Made by a program: the position numbers and the translations under genes. The notes beneath the pieces were generated by a model that saw only the letters and a list, made by a program, of their open reading frames with translations, was not told the origin of the DNA and did no database searches. Positions 1-5,636 of a stretch of DNA of 13,160 nucleotides are shown here, piece by piece (positions within the stretch are counted from its first letter, which is position 1; each line of letters starts with the position of its first letter). The DNA comes from Streptomyces iakyrus (lineage in GTDB: Bacteria > Actinomycetota > Actinomycetes > Streptomycetales > Streptomycetaceae). The stretch covers positions 1-13,160 of the forward strand of contig NZ_JNXI01000049.1 of assembly GCF_000717055.1 (NCBI RefSeq), read 5' to 3'.

Positions 1-1340
1 CTCGTCACCCGCACCCCATACCCCTCCTCCACACCGACCCCCGCCGCCCCCGCCGCTCCCGCCCCCACCCCCGTCACCTCGATGGTGATCCCTCTCCTCG
101 CGTCGCGGAACGTCTCCCCGGGCGTGAACGGCGCGTCCGACAGTTCCGCGTGGACGTTCGGCGCGCGCGTGCAGCCGCCGCTGTCGCGGCGGGAGTCGAT
201 GACGTTGACCGGGCCCATGCCCGTGTCCACCTCCGCGTCGACCCGGTAGATCAGGACGCCCGGGCGGCACACCGCCTCGTCGTTGCCGGCGCGGGTGCGC
301 AGTTCGACGGCGTAGCCGGTTCTGCCGTCCAGGGGGACGAAGACCAGCTTGGAGCCGCCGGCGAGGGCCAGGGGCGTCAGGGTGTACTCCGTGGTGCCGG
401 GGGAGGCCGCGCAGTGGACCTGGGCGGCGTCGAGCCAGCCCAGCTTCCATTTGTGCCAGCCGAGGAAGTCGTTGTTGGCCCCCCAGTCCTCGCTCATGAT
501 GTCCCAGTGGCCGACCGCGCCCCCGCCCTCCGCGGTGTACAGGTCGGGCAGGCCGAAGACGTGGCCGTTCTCGTGGGGGAGGACGCGGTAGCCGGTGCGG
601 TCGTAGGAGCCGGAGCCGTCGTCCTGGCGGGAGTAGACGAAGGAGGCGTTGGCCACGGGTATGCCGTCGGCCCTGGGCGCCTCCGGGTTGCCGGCGAAGG
701 TGACGGACAGGACCGTGTCCAGGGCGGAGGGGCCGGCGTTCGGGGTGACCAGGACGTTCAGCAGGTCGTACGCGCGGAAGTCCACCTTCGGGTCGGCCGC
801 GGCCACCAGGTCCTCGACCAGGCCGCGGTAACCGGGCTCGAACGGAGTCCCGCGCTCTATGCCGTACTCGCGGAAGGACTTCGGCATCCGCAGCCACCCC
901 GGGACCGGGGTCTCGGGACGGTAGTCGAGGCGGCCGTAGGAGCTGGTGCGGAACCAGTCGCGGGTCTGCGGGAAGAACTCGTGGAAGCGGTCCAGGGCGT
1001 CACCCTCTCCGGGGGCGTCGGAGAAGTCGATCATGAGGGTGAGAGCGCGGACGGCGCCGGTGGAGCGGGTGTAGCCGGCGGAGGTGGGGATGCCCTCGGA
1101 CATCTGGACCTCGCGGGCGCTGCGGATCATGCAGGGGCCGTGTGCGGAGGTGTGGGACAGGGTGATGGGGCCCGCTCCCGCCGTACTGGCGCCCGGGGCG
1201 AGTCGGCCCGTGCCCGCCGAGGTGCTGACCGTGAAGGTCAGGGCGGTCACGCACGCCAGGGCGGCCAGCCGGCGCCTGGGTATCCGGTGGCCGGGCGGCC
1301 CCGTGCCGTCCGGGCGGGGGCGCCGTGGCCGCGGCTGCAT
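1..1340 (-). CDS. Secreted M6-family (immune inhibitor A-like) zinc metalloprotease, 3' end outside window
   Basis: 446 codons are visible from ATG 1340 and no stop occurs before the window edge, so the C-terminus is missing. The N-terminus is Arg-rich (IPRRRLAAL) followed by a hydrophobic stretch ending near STSAGTG, a signal peptide with a possible twin-arginine character, so the product is probably exported. The catalytic motif is HENGHVFGLPD at residues 256-266: HExxH (H256, E257, H260) plus GxxD, the extended M6/immune-inhibitor-A pattern. WDIMSEDWG follows (Met282, a candidate Met-turn), then FLGWHKWKLGWL, also typical of M6 proteins. Start choice: GGGAGG (1365-1360) lies 19 nt from the ATG but only 4 nt from an in-frame TTG at 1355, so the start could be TTG 1355. 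The gene is divergent from a TetR gene, and the gap between them holds a CRP-like site. Substrate unknown. Confidence 0.88.
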   Translation of the reverse strand, partial: MQPRPRRPRPDGTGPPGHRIPRRRLAALACVTALTFTVSTSAGTGRLAPGASTAGAGPITLSHTSAHGPCMIRSAREVQMSEGIPTSAGYTRSTGAVRALTLMIDFSDAPGEGDALDRFHEFFPQTRDWFRTSSYGRLDYRPETPVPGWLRMPKSFREYGIERGTPFEPGYRGLVEDLVAAADPKVDFRAYDLLNVLVTPNAGPSALDTVLSVTFAGNPEAPRADGIPVANASFVYSRQDDGSGSYDRTGYRVLPHENGHVFGLPDLYTAEGGGAVGHWDIMSEDWGANNDFLGWHKWKLGWLDAAQVHCAASPGTTEYTLTPLALAGGSKLVFVPLDGRTGYAVELRTRAGNDEAVCRPGVLIYRVDAEVDTGMGPVNVIDSRRDSGGCTRAPNVHAELSDAPFTPGETFRDARRGITIEVTGVGAGAAGAAGVGVEEGYGVRVT

Positions 1341-1361
1341 GCAAGGGACCTGCAAGGGACC
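1340..1361. repeat. Perfect 11-bp tandem duplication at the protease start
   Basis: TGCAAGGGACC occurs twice head to tail (1340-1350 and 1351-1361), directly at the 5' end of the protease gene, between its GGGAGG ribosome-binding sequence and the ATG. The duplication lengthens the spacing between that sequence and ATG 1340, which is why the translation start is uncertain. It could be a recent slippage duplication. Confidence 0.8.
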
Positions 1362-1485
1362 TCCCGCGCCACGGCAGCCACCGGTCTCCGGCTGCACCCT
1401 TGCGATCACCCTGCGTCGCGGGGTGAGGGGGCGCGCGCTGGGAGAGACCGATCGTGGGTTTCCCGTCAGTAGGGGTCAGGGGGCA

Positions 1486-1503
1486 TTGTGAGCCAGGTCA
1501 CAA
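1486..1503. promoter_or_regulatory. Perfect CRP-type palindrome TTGTGA-N6-TCACAA
   Basis: TTGTGA (1486-1491), spacer GCCAGG, TCACAA (1498-1503). It fits the classical CRP/FNR-family consensus TGTGA-N6-TCACA and also the looser GTG-N6-GNCAC form I recall for Streptomyces Crp. It lies between the divergent protease and TetR genes, about 150 bp upstream of the protease start and 110 bp upstream of TetR, so it could serve either. Binding is inference. Confidence 0.5.
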
Positions 1504-1521
1504 ACAATTTCTGCGGGAGCG

Positions 1522-1549
1522 GGAAATACCGGGGACCTACTCCCCGTTT
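1522..1549 (+). promoter_or_regulatory. Possible ECF/SigR-like promoter for the TetR gene
   Basis: GGAAAT (1522-1527) is followed after exactly 18 bp by GTTT (1546-1549), similar to but not identical with the SigR consensus GGGAAT-N18-GTT. The start point would be near 1555, giving a leader of about 60 nt. The first GGGGA-N5-TCCCC box lies entirely between the two elements, where a repressor would block the promoter. The -35 is imperfect, so this is a weak call. Confidence 0.25.
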
Positions 1550-1587
1550 AGCCATGTGTCCGACTGAAACGGGGATGCAGTCCCCGG
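1529..1587. promoter_or_regulatory. Nested double palindrome, probable TetR operators
   Basis: Two copies of GGGGA-N5-TCCCC occur at 1531-1545 and 1571-1585, with centres 40 bp apart. They are also mirror images of each other: CCGGGGA (1529-1535) pairs with TCCCCGG (1581-1587), and TCCCCGTTT (1541-1549) with AAACGGGGA (1567-1575). All arms share one centre at 1558. TetR repressors commonly bind 15-20 bp palindromes just upstream of their own gene, so autorepression by the TetR protein encoded from 1614 is the simplest reading. Confidence 0.6.
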
Positions 1588-1613
1588 ATCGCCTCACTCA
1601 CCAGGAGTACACC

Positions 1614-2258
1614 GTGCAGACCGCCACCCCCGAAGCGCGCAAGGTGCCCCGGCCCCGCGCCGACGCCCTGCGCAACCGGGAGCGGATCGTCACCGCCGCC
1701 CGGGAGATGTTCGTCGAGCACGGCCCCGAGGTGCCGCTCGACGAGATCGCCCGCCGGGCCGGCGTCGGCAACGCCACGGTGTACCGCAACTTCCCGGACC
1801 GCGACGCGCTCGTCCGCGAGGTCGTCTGCTCCGTCATGGACCGTACGGCCGCGGCCGCCGAGGCCGCGCTCGCCGAGACCGGTGACGCGTTCGAGGCGCT
1901 GGAGCGCTTCGTGCACGCCGCCGCCGACGAGCGGATCAGCGCGCTGTGCCCGATGGTCACCAGCACGTTCGACCAGCACCACCCGGACCTGGAGGCCGCG
2001 CGCGAACGGGTCGAGCGGCTGATCGCGGAGGTCATGGACCGCGCCAGGGAGGCCGGGCAGCTCCGGTCCGACGTGGACGTCGGGGACGTCATGATCGCCG
2101 TGGCGCAGCTCAGCCGGCCCCCGGCCGGAACGGACTGCTTCCGGGCCGACCGCTTCGTCCACCGCCATCTTCAGCTGTTCCTGGACGGGCTGCGGGCTCC
2201 CGCCCGCTCCACCCTCCCGGGCACGGCCGTGACCCTGGAGGACCTGCGCCGGCCCTGA
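1614..2258 (+). CDS. TetR-family transcriptional repressor, probable regulator of the adjacent MFS exporter
   Basis: 214 aa. I chose GTG 1614 because AGGAG (1603-1607) lies 6 nt upstream; the reading frame is open back to 1488, but that extension would run through the palindromic operator region. The N-terminal TetR DNA-binding domain is clear: RIVTAAREMFVEHG (helix 1), VPLDEIARRAGVGNATVYRNF (HTH, residues 40-60), then the PDRDALV linker. The C-terminal ligand domain is helical and not recognisable by effector; the GVGNATVYRNFPDR style resembles SbtR-like TetR repressors. The gene points the same way as the DHA2 exporter 276 bp downstream, and the common regulator-plus-pump arrangement suggests it represses both until a toxic compound binds. 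The paired palindromes upstream are likely autoregulatory sites. Confidence 0.92.
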   Translation: MQTATPEARKVPRPRADALRNRERIVTAAREMFVEHGPEVPLDEIARRAGVGNATVYRNFPDRDALVREVVCSVMDRTAAAAEAALAETGDAFEALERFVHAAADERISALCPMVTSTFDQHHPDLEAARERVERLIAEVMDRAREAGQLRSDVDVGDVMIAVAQLSRPPAGTDCFRADRFVHRHLQLFLDGLRAPARSTLPGTAVTLEDLRRP

Positions 2259-2259
2259 C

Positions 2260-2351
2260 CGATCCGTCCGGCCGATCCATCCGACCGAACCATCCGACCG
2301 AACCGTCCGGCCGATCCGTTCGACCGAACCGTCCGCCCCGAACCGTCCAGC
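2260..2351. repeat. 13-bp tandem repeat, about seven copies
   Basis: Units of the form CGAWCCRTCCGRC run in perfect 13-bp register at 2260, 2273, 2286, 2299, 2312 and 2325. A seventh copy at 2339-2351 is displaced by one base. Examples are CGATCCGTCCGGC, CGAACCATCCGAC and CGAACCGTCCGCC. The array starts two bases after the TetR stop codon and fills the first third of the gap before the exporter. Thirteen bp is not a multiple of three, and no conserved reading frame is apparent. No function is visible. Confidence 0.85.
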
Positions 2352-2478
2352 TCCATGAGCTCCGTCCGACCGCTTCGCCGATGAGTTTCAGGCCGCCCCA
2401 CCCGTCTGAACCCTGAACGACAGCTGAGGACAGTCCCTACGGCCGTCCCCGCAGGCGAGCCGTCACCTTTAGTCACCC

Positions 2479-2522
2479 TTTTCCACCACTAAGTCCCGAC
2501 TTTTCCGTCACGAAGTCCCGGA
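2479..2522. promoter_or_regulatory. 22-bp imperfect direct repeat upstream of the MFS exporter
   Basis: Two adjacent 22-bp units (2479-2500 and 2501-2522) match at 17 of 22 positions, sharing TTTTCC, CAC and AAGTCCCG. A looser CAC...AGTCACC element lies just upstream (2463-2477). The second unit ends in the exporter's ribosome-binding region. Two turns of helix between identical elements suits tandem binding of a regulator on one face of the DNA. No clear -35/-10 pair is visible here. Confidence 0.55.
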
Positions 2523-2534
2523 GTGGGTATCCCC

Positions 2535-4076
2535 ATGTCTGAAACAGCCTCGAAGACTCTCGGCACACCGGCCAGAGAACCGGACGCCGGCCGCTGGAAA
2601 GCGCTCGTCTTCATCGCGCTCGCCCAGCTGATGGTCGTCCTGGACGCCACCATCGTGAACATCGCCCTGCCCTCCGCCCAGCAGGACCTCGGCATTTCCG
2701 ACGGCAACCGGCAGTGGGTCGTCACGGCCTACGCGCTCGCCTTCGGCGGTCTGCTTCTGTTCGGCGGCCGGATAGCCGACCTGTGGGGCCGCAAGAAGGC
2801 CTTCGTCGTCGGTCTGGGCGGCTTCGCCGCGGCCTCCGCGCTCGGCGGCGCGGCCACCAACGAGGCGATGATGTTCGGCGCCCGTGCCCTGCAGGGCGTC
2901 TTCGGTGCCCTGCTCGCGCCCGCCGCGCTCTCCCTGCTCGCGGTGATGTTCACCGACGCCAAGGAGCGCGCTAAGGCGTTCGGCATCTACGGCGCGATCG
3001 CCGGTGGCGGCGGTGCCGTCGGTCTGATCCTGGGCGGCTTCCTCACCGAGTACCTGGACTGGCGCTGGACGTTCTTCGTGAACATCCCGTTCGCCGTCGT
3101 CGCCGCGGCCGGCGCGTACTTCGTCATCCGTGAGCCGGAGGGCGGCCGCAACCGCTCCCCGCTCGACATCCCCGGCGTGATCCTGTCCACCCTCGGCCTG
3201 GTCGCCCTGGTCTACGGCTTCACCCGTGCCGAGTCCGAGGGCTGGAGCGACTCCGTGACCGTCGGCATGTTCGTCGCGTCGGCCGTGCTGCTGGCGTCCT
3301 TCGTGCTCGTCGAGTCCAGGGTCAAGGCTCCGCTGCTGCCGCTGCGCGTGATCACCGAGCGCAACCGCGGCGGGATCTACCTCTCCCTCGGTCTCGCGAT
3401 CATCGCGATGTTCGGCCTGTTCCTCTTCCTGACCTACTACTTGCAGATCGTGAAGGGTTACTCGCCGGTCAAGACCGGATTCGCGTTCCTGCCGATGATC
3501 GCGGGCATGATCACGGGCTCAACCCAGATCGGCACCCGCCTGATGACCCGGGTCGCGCCGCGGCTGCTGATGGGCCCCGGCTTCCTGGTCGCCGCGCTCG
3601 GCATGCTGCTGCTGACCCAGCTGGAGATCGGCTCCTCGTACGCCGCTCTGCTCCTGCCGGCGATGCTGCTGCTCGGTCTCGGCATGGGTACGGCGTTCAT
3701 GCCGGCCATGTCGCTGGCCACCCAGGGCGTCGAGCCGCGGGACTCCGGTGTCGCCTCCGCGATGGTCAACACCTCGCAGCAGGTGGGCGGCGCGATCGGC
3801 ACGGCCCTGCTGAACACCATCGCCGCCTCGGCGACGACGGCGTACGTCGCCGACCACATCGCCGGGGCGACCAGCCGGTCCCAGCAGCAGCTGGTCCAGC
3901 TGGAGGCCATGGTGCAGGGCTACACCAGCGCCATCTGGTTCGCCGTCGGCATCCTCGTGGTGGCCGCCGTGATCGCCCTGACCTTCGTCAACGCCGGCCG
4001 TCCGGGCGGTACGACGGTGGCGTCGTCCGGCGAGGACGCGTCGGACGAGGTGCAGATCCCGGTCGTCGCCCACTGA
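2535..4076 (+). CDS. MFS drug exporter, DHA2 (EmrB/QacA) family
   Basis: 513 aa from ATG 2535, preceded by GGAG (2520-2523) with an 11-nt gap; an in-frame GTG at 2523 overlaps that sequence and is less likely. It is a polytopic membrane protein of the size expected for 14 helices. Motif D1 is LDATIVNIALP (36-46) and motif A is GGRIADLWGRKK (77-88). Motif C in helix 5 reads GLILGG at 163-168, with Leu164 where the family usually has Pro. The C-terminal tail (about 25 residues) is hydrophilic and acidic. The family exports hydrophobic drugs, dyes or endogenous antibiotics by proton antiport; the substrate cannot be read from sequence. The TetR gene upstream in the same orientation is the likely regulator. 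Confidence 0.93.
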   Translation: MSETASKTLGTPAREPDAGRWKALVFIALAQLMVVLDATIVNIALPSAQQDLGISDGNRQWVVTAYALAFGGLLLFGGRIADLWGRKKAFVVGLGGFAAASALGGAATNEAMMFGARALQGVFGALLAPAALSLLAVMFTDAKERAKAFGIYGAIAGGGGAVGLILGGFLTEYLDWRWTFFVNIPFAVVAAAGAYFVIREPEGGRNRSPLDIPGVILSTLGLVALVYGFTRAESEGWSDSVTVGMFVASAVLLASFVLVESRVKAPLLPLRVITERNRGGIYLSLGLAIIAMFGLFLFLTYYLQIVKGYSPVKTGFAFLPMIAGMITGSTQIGTRLMTRVAPRLLMGPGFLVAALGMLLLTQLEIGSSYAALLLPAMLLLGLGMGTAFMPAMSLATQGVEPRDSGVASAMVNTSQQVGGAIGTALLNTIAASATTAYVADHIAGATSRSQQQLVQLEAMVQGYTSAIWFAVGILVVAAVIALTFVNAGRPGGTTVASSGEDASDEVQIPVVAH

Positions 4077-4127
4077 CGCCCGCGCACCGCACCTCTGCGG
4101 GTCATCCGTAGTAACCCTTCGGGCCAT

Positions 4128-4164
4128 CCGCGGGTGCGAGGAAGGGGACGCCTCGCACCTGCGG
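4128..4164. terminator. Hairpin between convergent MFS and MarR genes
   Basis: CCGCGGGTGCGAGG (4128-4141) pairs with CCTCGCACCTGCGG (4151-4164), 13 of 14 positions, around a 9-nt loop. It lies 50 nt after the exporter stop and 27 nt from the MarR stop on the other strand, so it could terminate both transcripts. There is no T-tract on either side, as is common for Streptomyces terminators. Confidence 0.65.
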
Positions 4165-4170
4165 AATCCA

Positions 4171-4212
4171 GGACCTGCCGGGCTCCCGCGTCAGCGGAGC
4201 CAGGGCAGGTCC
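4171..4212. terminator. Nested hairpin spanning the MarR stop codon
   Basis: Outer stem GGACCTGCC (4171-4179) with GGCAGGTCC (4204-4212), 9 bp perfect. Inner stem GGCTCC (4181-4186) with GGAGCC (4196-4201), 6 bp. The MarR stop codon sits in the loop. It is symmetric, so it forms in both transcripts, and is a second candidate terminator or 3'-end stabiliser next to the hairpin at 4128. Confidence 0.55.
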
Positions 4213-4733
4213 GCACCCGCTTCGGCCGGCTGAAGTCCCTCGGCGACGATCCGCATGATCTCGCCGAGGGACTTCTGCTGTTGCGGGGTGAGCCGGTCGA
4301 AGACCGCCTGGCGCACGGCCTCCACATGGCCCGGCGCGGTCTGCCGCAGCACGTCGTAGCCCTCGTCCGTGAGGACGGCGAACTGGCCCCGCTTGTCGTC
4401 GGGGCAGTCCTCCCGGCGCACCCAGCCGTTCTTCTCCAGCCGCGCGATGGCGTGCGAGAGCCGGGACCGGGTGATCTTGGCCAGCATCGCGAGCTCGGTC
4501 ATCCGCAGCCGCCGCCGCGGCGCCTCGGCCAGCTTGACCAGAAGGCCGTAGTAGACGTGCGGCATGCCCGCGTCACGCTGGAGCTGACGGTCGAGATGGT
4601 CGTCGAGGAGGGTGACGCCCTCCATGAACGAACGCCAGACGTGCTGCTCCTCGTCGGTGAGCCAGCGCGGTTCCTGGGGCTCCTGGGCGGAGCCCGGTGT
4701 CGGTGCGGATGCGGGTGCCTTCATGCGTTCCAC
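4191..4733 (-). CDS. MarR-family regulator, divergent from an extradiol dioxygenase gene
   Basis: 180 aa from GTG 4733. That start is favoured by the strong AAGGAGGAG (4751-4743), which ends 9 nt before it; ATG 4724 is 18 nt away and would give 177 aa. The N-terminus is a Pro/Ala-rich tail. The winged helix occupies about residues 60-125: LRMTELAMLAKITRSRLSHAIARLEKNGWV (HTH and recognition helix), then REDCPDDKRGQFAVLTDEG (wing, with the DxR pattern of MarR proteins). MarR dimers usually repress a neighbouring divergent gene until a phenolic or oxidising ligand binds; here that gene is the dioxygenase 80 bp away. Ligand not identifiable; no conserved oxidation-sensing cysteine pattern of the OhrR type is evident. 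Confidence 0.9.
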   Translation of the reverse strand: MERMKAPASAPTPGSAQEPQEPRWLTDEEQHVWRSFMEGVTLLDDHLDRQLQRDAGMPHVYYGLLVKLAEAPRRRLRMTELAMLAKITRSRLSHAIARLEKNGWVRREDCPDDKRGQFAVLTDEGYDVLRQTAPGHVEAVRQAVFDRLTPQQQKSLGEIMRIVAEGLQPAEAGADLPWLR

Positions 4734-4749
4734 TTTACGTGGCTCCTCC

Positions 4750-4783
4750 TTGAACTTTAAACAAATGGTCCGTACAGTTTTGT
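4750..4783 (+). promoter_or_regulatory. Promoter of the dioxygenase gene with overlapping candidate MarR operator
   Basis: TTGAAC (4750-4755), 17 bp, TACAGT (4773-4778): a good match to the HrdB/sigma-70 consensus (TTGACA, TANNNT), with the start point near 4785. An inverted repeat ACAAA (4761-4765) / TTTGT (4779-4783) straddles the spacer and the -10, where a bound MarR dimer would block transcription. The promoter call is firmer than the operator. Confidence 0.55.
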
Positions 4784-4813
4784 AGGGAACCACGTTTTGG
4801 AAGGAGCCGCAGC

Positions 4814-5599
4814 ATGTCCGCCGCCACCCAGGAGCGCATGCCCGCTCTGTACCTCAGTCACGGCGCCCCGCCCCTGGCGGACGACCCGGTCTGGCCCGGT
4901 GAGCTGGCTGCCTGGTCCGCCGGACTGCCGCGCCCCAAGGCCGTCCTGATCGTCTCCGCTCACTGGGAGGAGGCCCCGCTCGCCCTCGGCGCCACCGAGA
5001 CGGTCCCGCTCGTCTACGACTTCTGGGGCTTCCCGGAGCACTACTACCGGGTGACGTACGACGCCCCCGGCGCACCGGAGCTCGCAGAGTCCGTACGCAA
5101 GCTGCTGCGCGCCCCCGGTATGCCCGTCCAGGACGTCCCCGACCGCGGCCTCGACCACGGCGCGTACGTCCCGCTGGTCGAGATGTACCCGGACGCCGAC
5201 CTCCCGGTCCTCCAGGTGTCCATGCCGACGCTCGACCCGGTCCGGCTCATGGAGATCGGCCGCAGGCTCGCCCCCCTGCGGGACGAGGGCGTGCTCATCG
5301 TCGGCTCGGGCTTCTTCACCCACAACCTGGCCGCGCTGCGGCAGGGCGGCATCCCCGCCTGGTCGGCGGAGTTCGACGACTGGGGCCGGCGGGCGCTGGA
5401 GGCGCGTGACGTGGACGCCCTGCTCGACTTCACCCGCAAGTCCCCCGCGGGGCAGCTGGCCCACCCGCGCACCGAGCACTTCGCCCCGCTCTTCGTGACG
5501 ATGGGCGCGGCCGACGCGACGGGTGAGCTGGACGCACAGAAGTCCGTGATCGACGGGTTCTGGATGGGGCTGGCGAAACGGTCGGTGCAGTTCGGCTGA
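4814..5599 (+). CDS. Class III extradiol ring-cleavage dioxygenase, 4,5-DOPA dioxygenase (YgiD/LigB) family
   Basis: 261 aa, ATG preceded by AAGGAG (4801-4806) at 7 nt. Family blocks in order: LYLSHGAPP (His16), LIVSAHWEE (His50), YDFWGFPEHYY (68-78), DHGAYVPLVEMYP (His115), LIVGSGFFTHNL (His170), RTEHFAPLFV (His222). By comparison with E. coli YgiD, His16, His50 and His222 would bind the metal and His115/His170 act in catalysis. Family members open catechol-type rings with O2, e.g. DOPA to seco-DOPA. The length is normal for the family. The divergent MarR regulator suggests induction by an aromatic compound, and no other catabolic gene is adjacent, so it may be a stand-alone detoxifying or secondary-metabolism enzyme. 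Cytoplasmic; no signal peptide. The native substrate is unknown. Confidence 0.92.
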   Translation: MSAATQERMPALYLSHGAPPLADDPVWPGELAAWSAGLPRPKAVLIVSAHWEEAPLALGATETVPLVYDFWGFPEHYYRVTYDAPGAPELAESVRKLLRAPGMPVQDVPDRGLDHGAYVPLVEMYPDADLPVLQVSMPTLDPVRLMEIGRRLAPLRDEGVLIVGSGFFTHNLAALRQGGIPAWSAEFDDWGRRALEARDVDALLDFTRKSPAGQLAHPRTEHFAPLFVTMGAADATGELDAQKSVIDGFWMGLAKRSVQFG

Positions 5600-5628
5600 C
5601 GCGGGCCTCGGCGGACCTGCTGCCCGCG
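5600..5628. terminator. Hairpin between convergent dioxygenase and acetyltransferase genes
   Basis: CGCGGGC (5600-5606) pairs with GCCCGCG (5622-5628), 7 bp perfect, 15-nt loop, starting immediately after the dioxygenase stop and ending 8 nt before the acetyltransferase stop. A probable bidirectional terminator without a T-tract. Confidence 0.5.
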
Positions 5629-5636
5629 GGGCGCTC

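Noticed and set aside
1261..1300. Lipoprotein signal (cysteine after LAALA) in the protease
   Set aside because: The residues before the Cys do not fit the lipobox; -3 is Ala rather than Leu and hydrophobic sequence continues past the Cys.
150..1472. Long plus-strand open frame opposite the protease
   Set aside because: It is antisense to a protein with an intact M6 active site and signal peptide; its translation is Gly/Ala/Val/Arg low complexity, the usual mirror of a GC-rich gene.
1488..1613. N-terminal extension of the first TetR protein from GTG 1488
   Set aside because: The added 42 residues are translated from the CRP-like site and operator palindromes; GTG 1614 has a proper ribosome-binding sequence.
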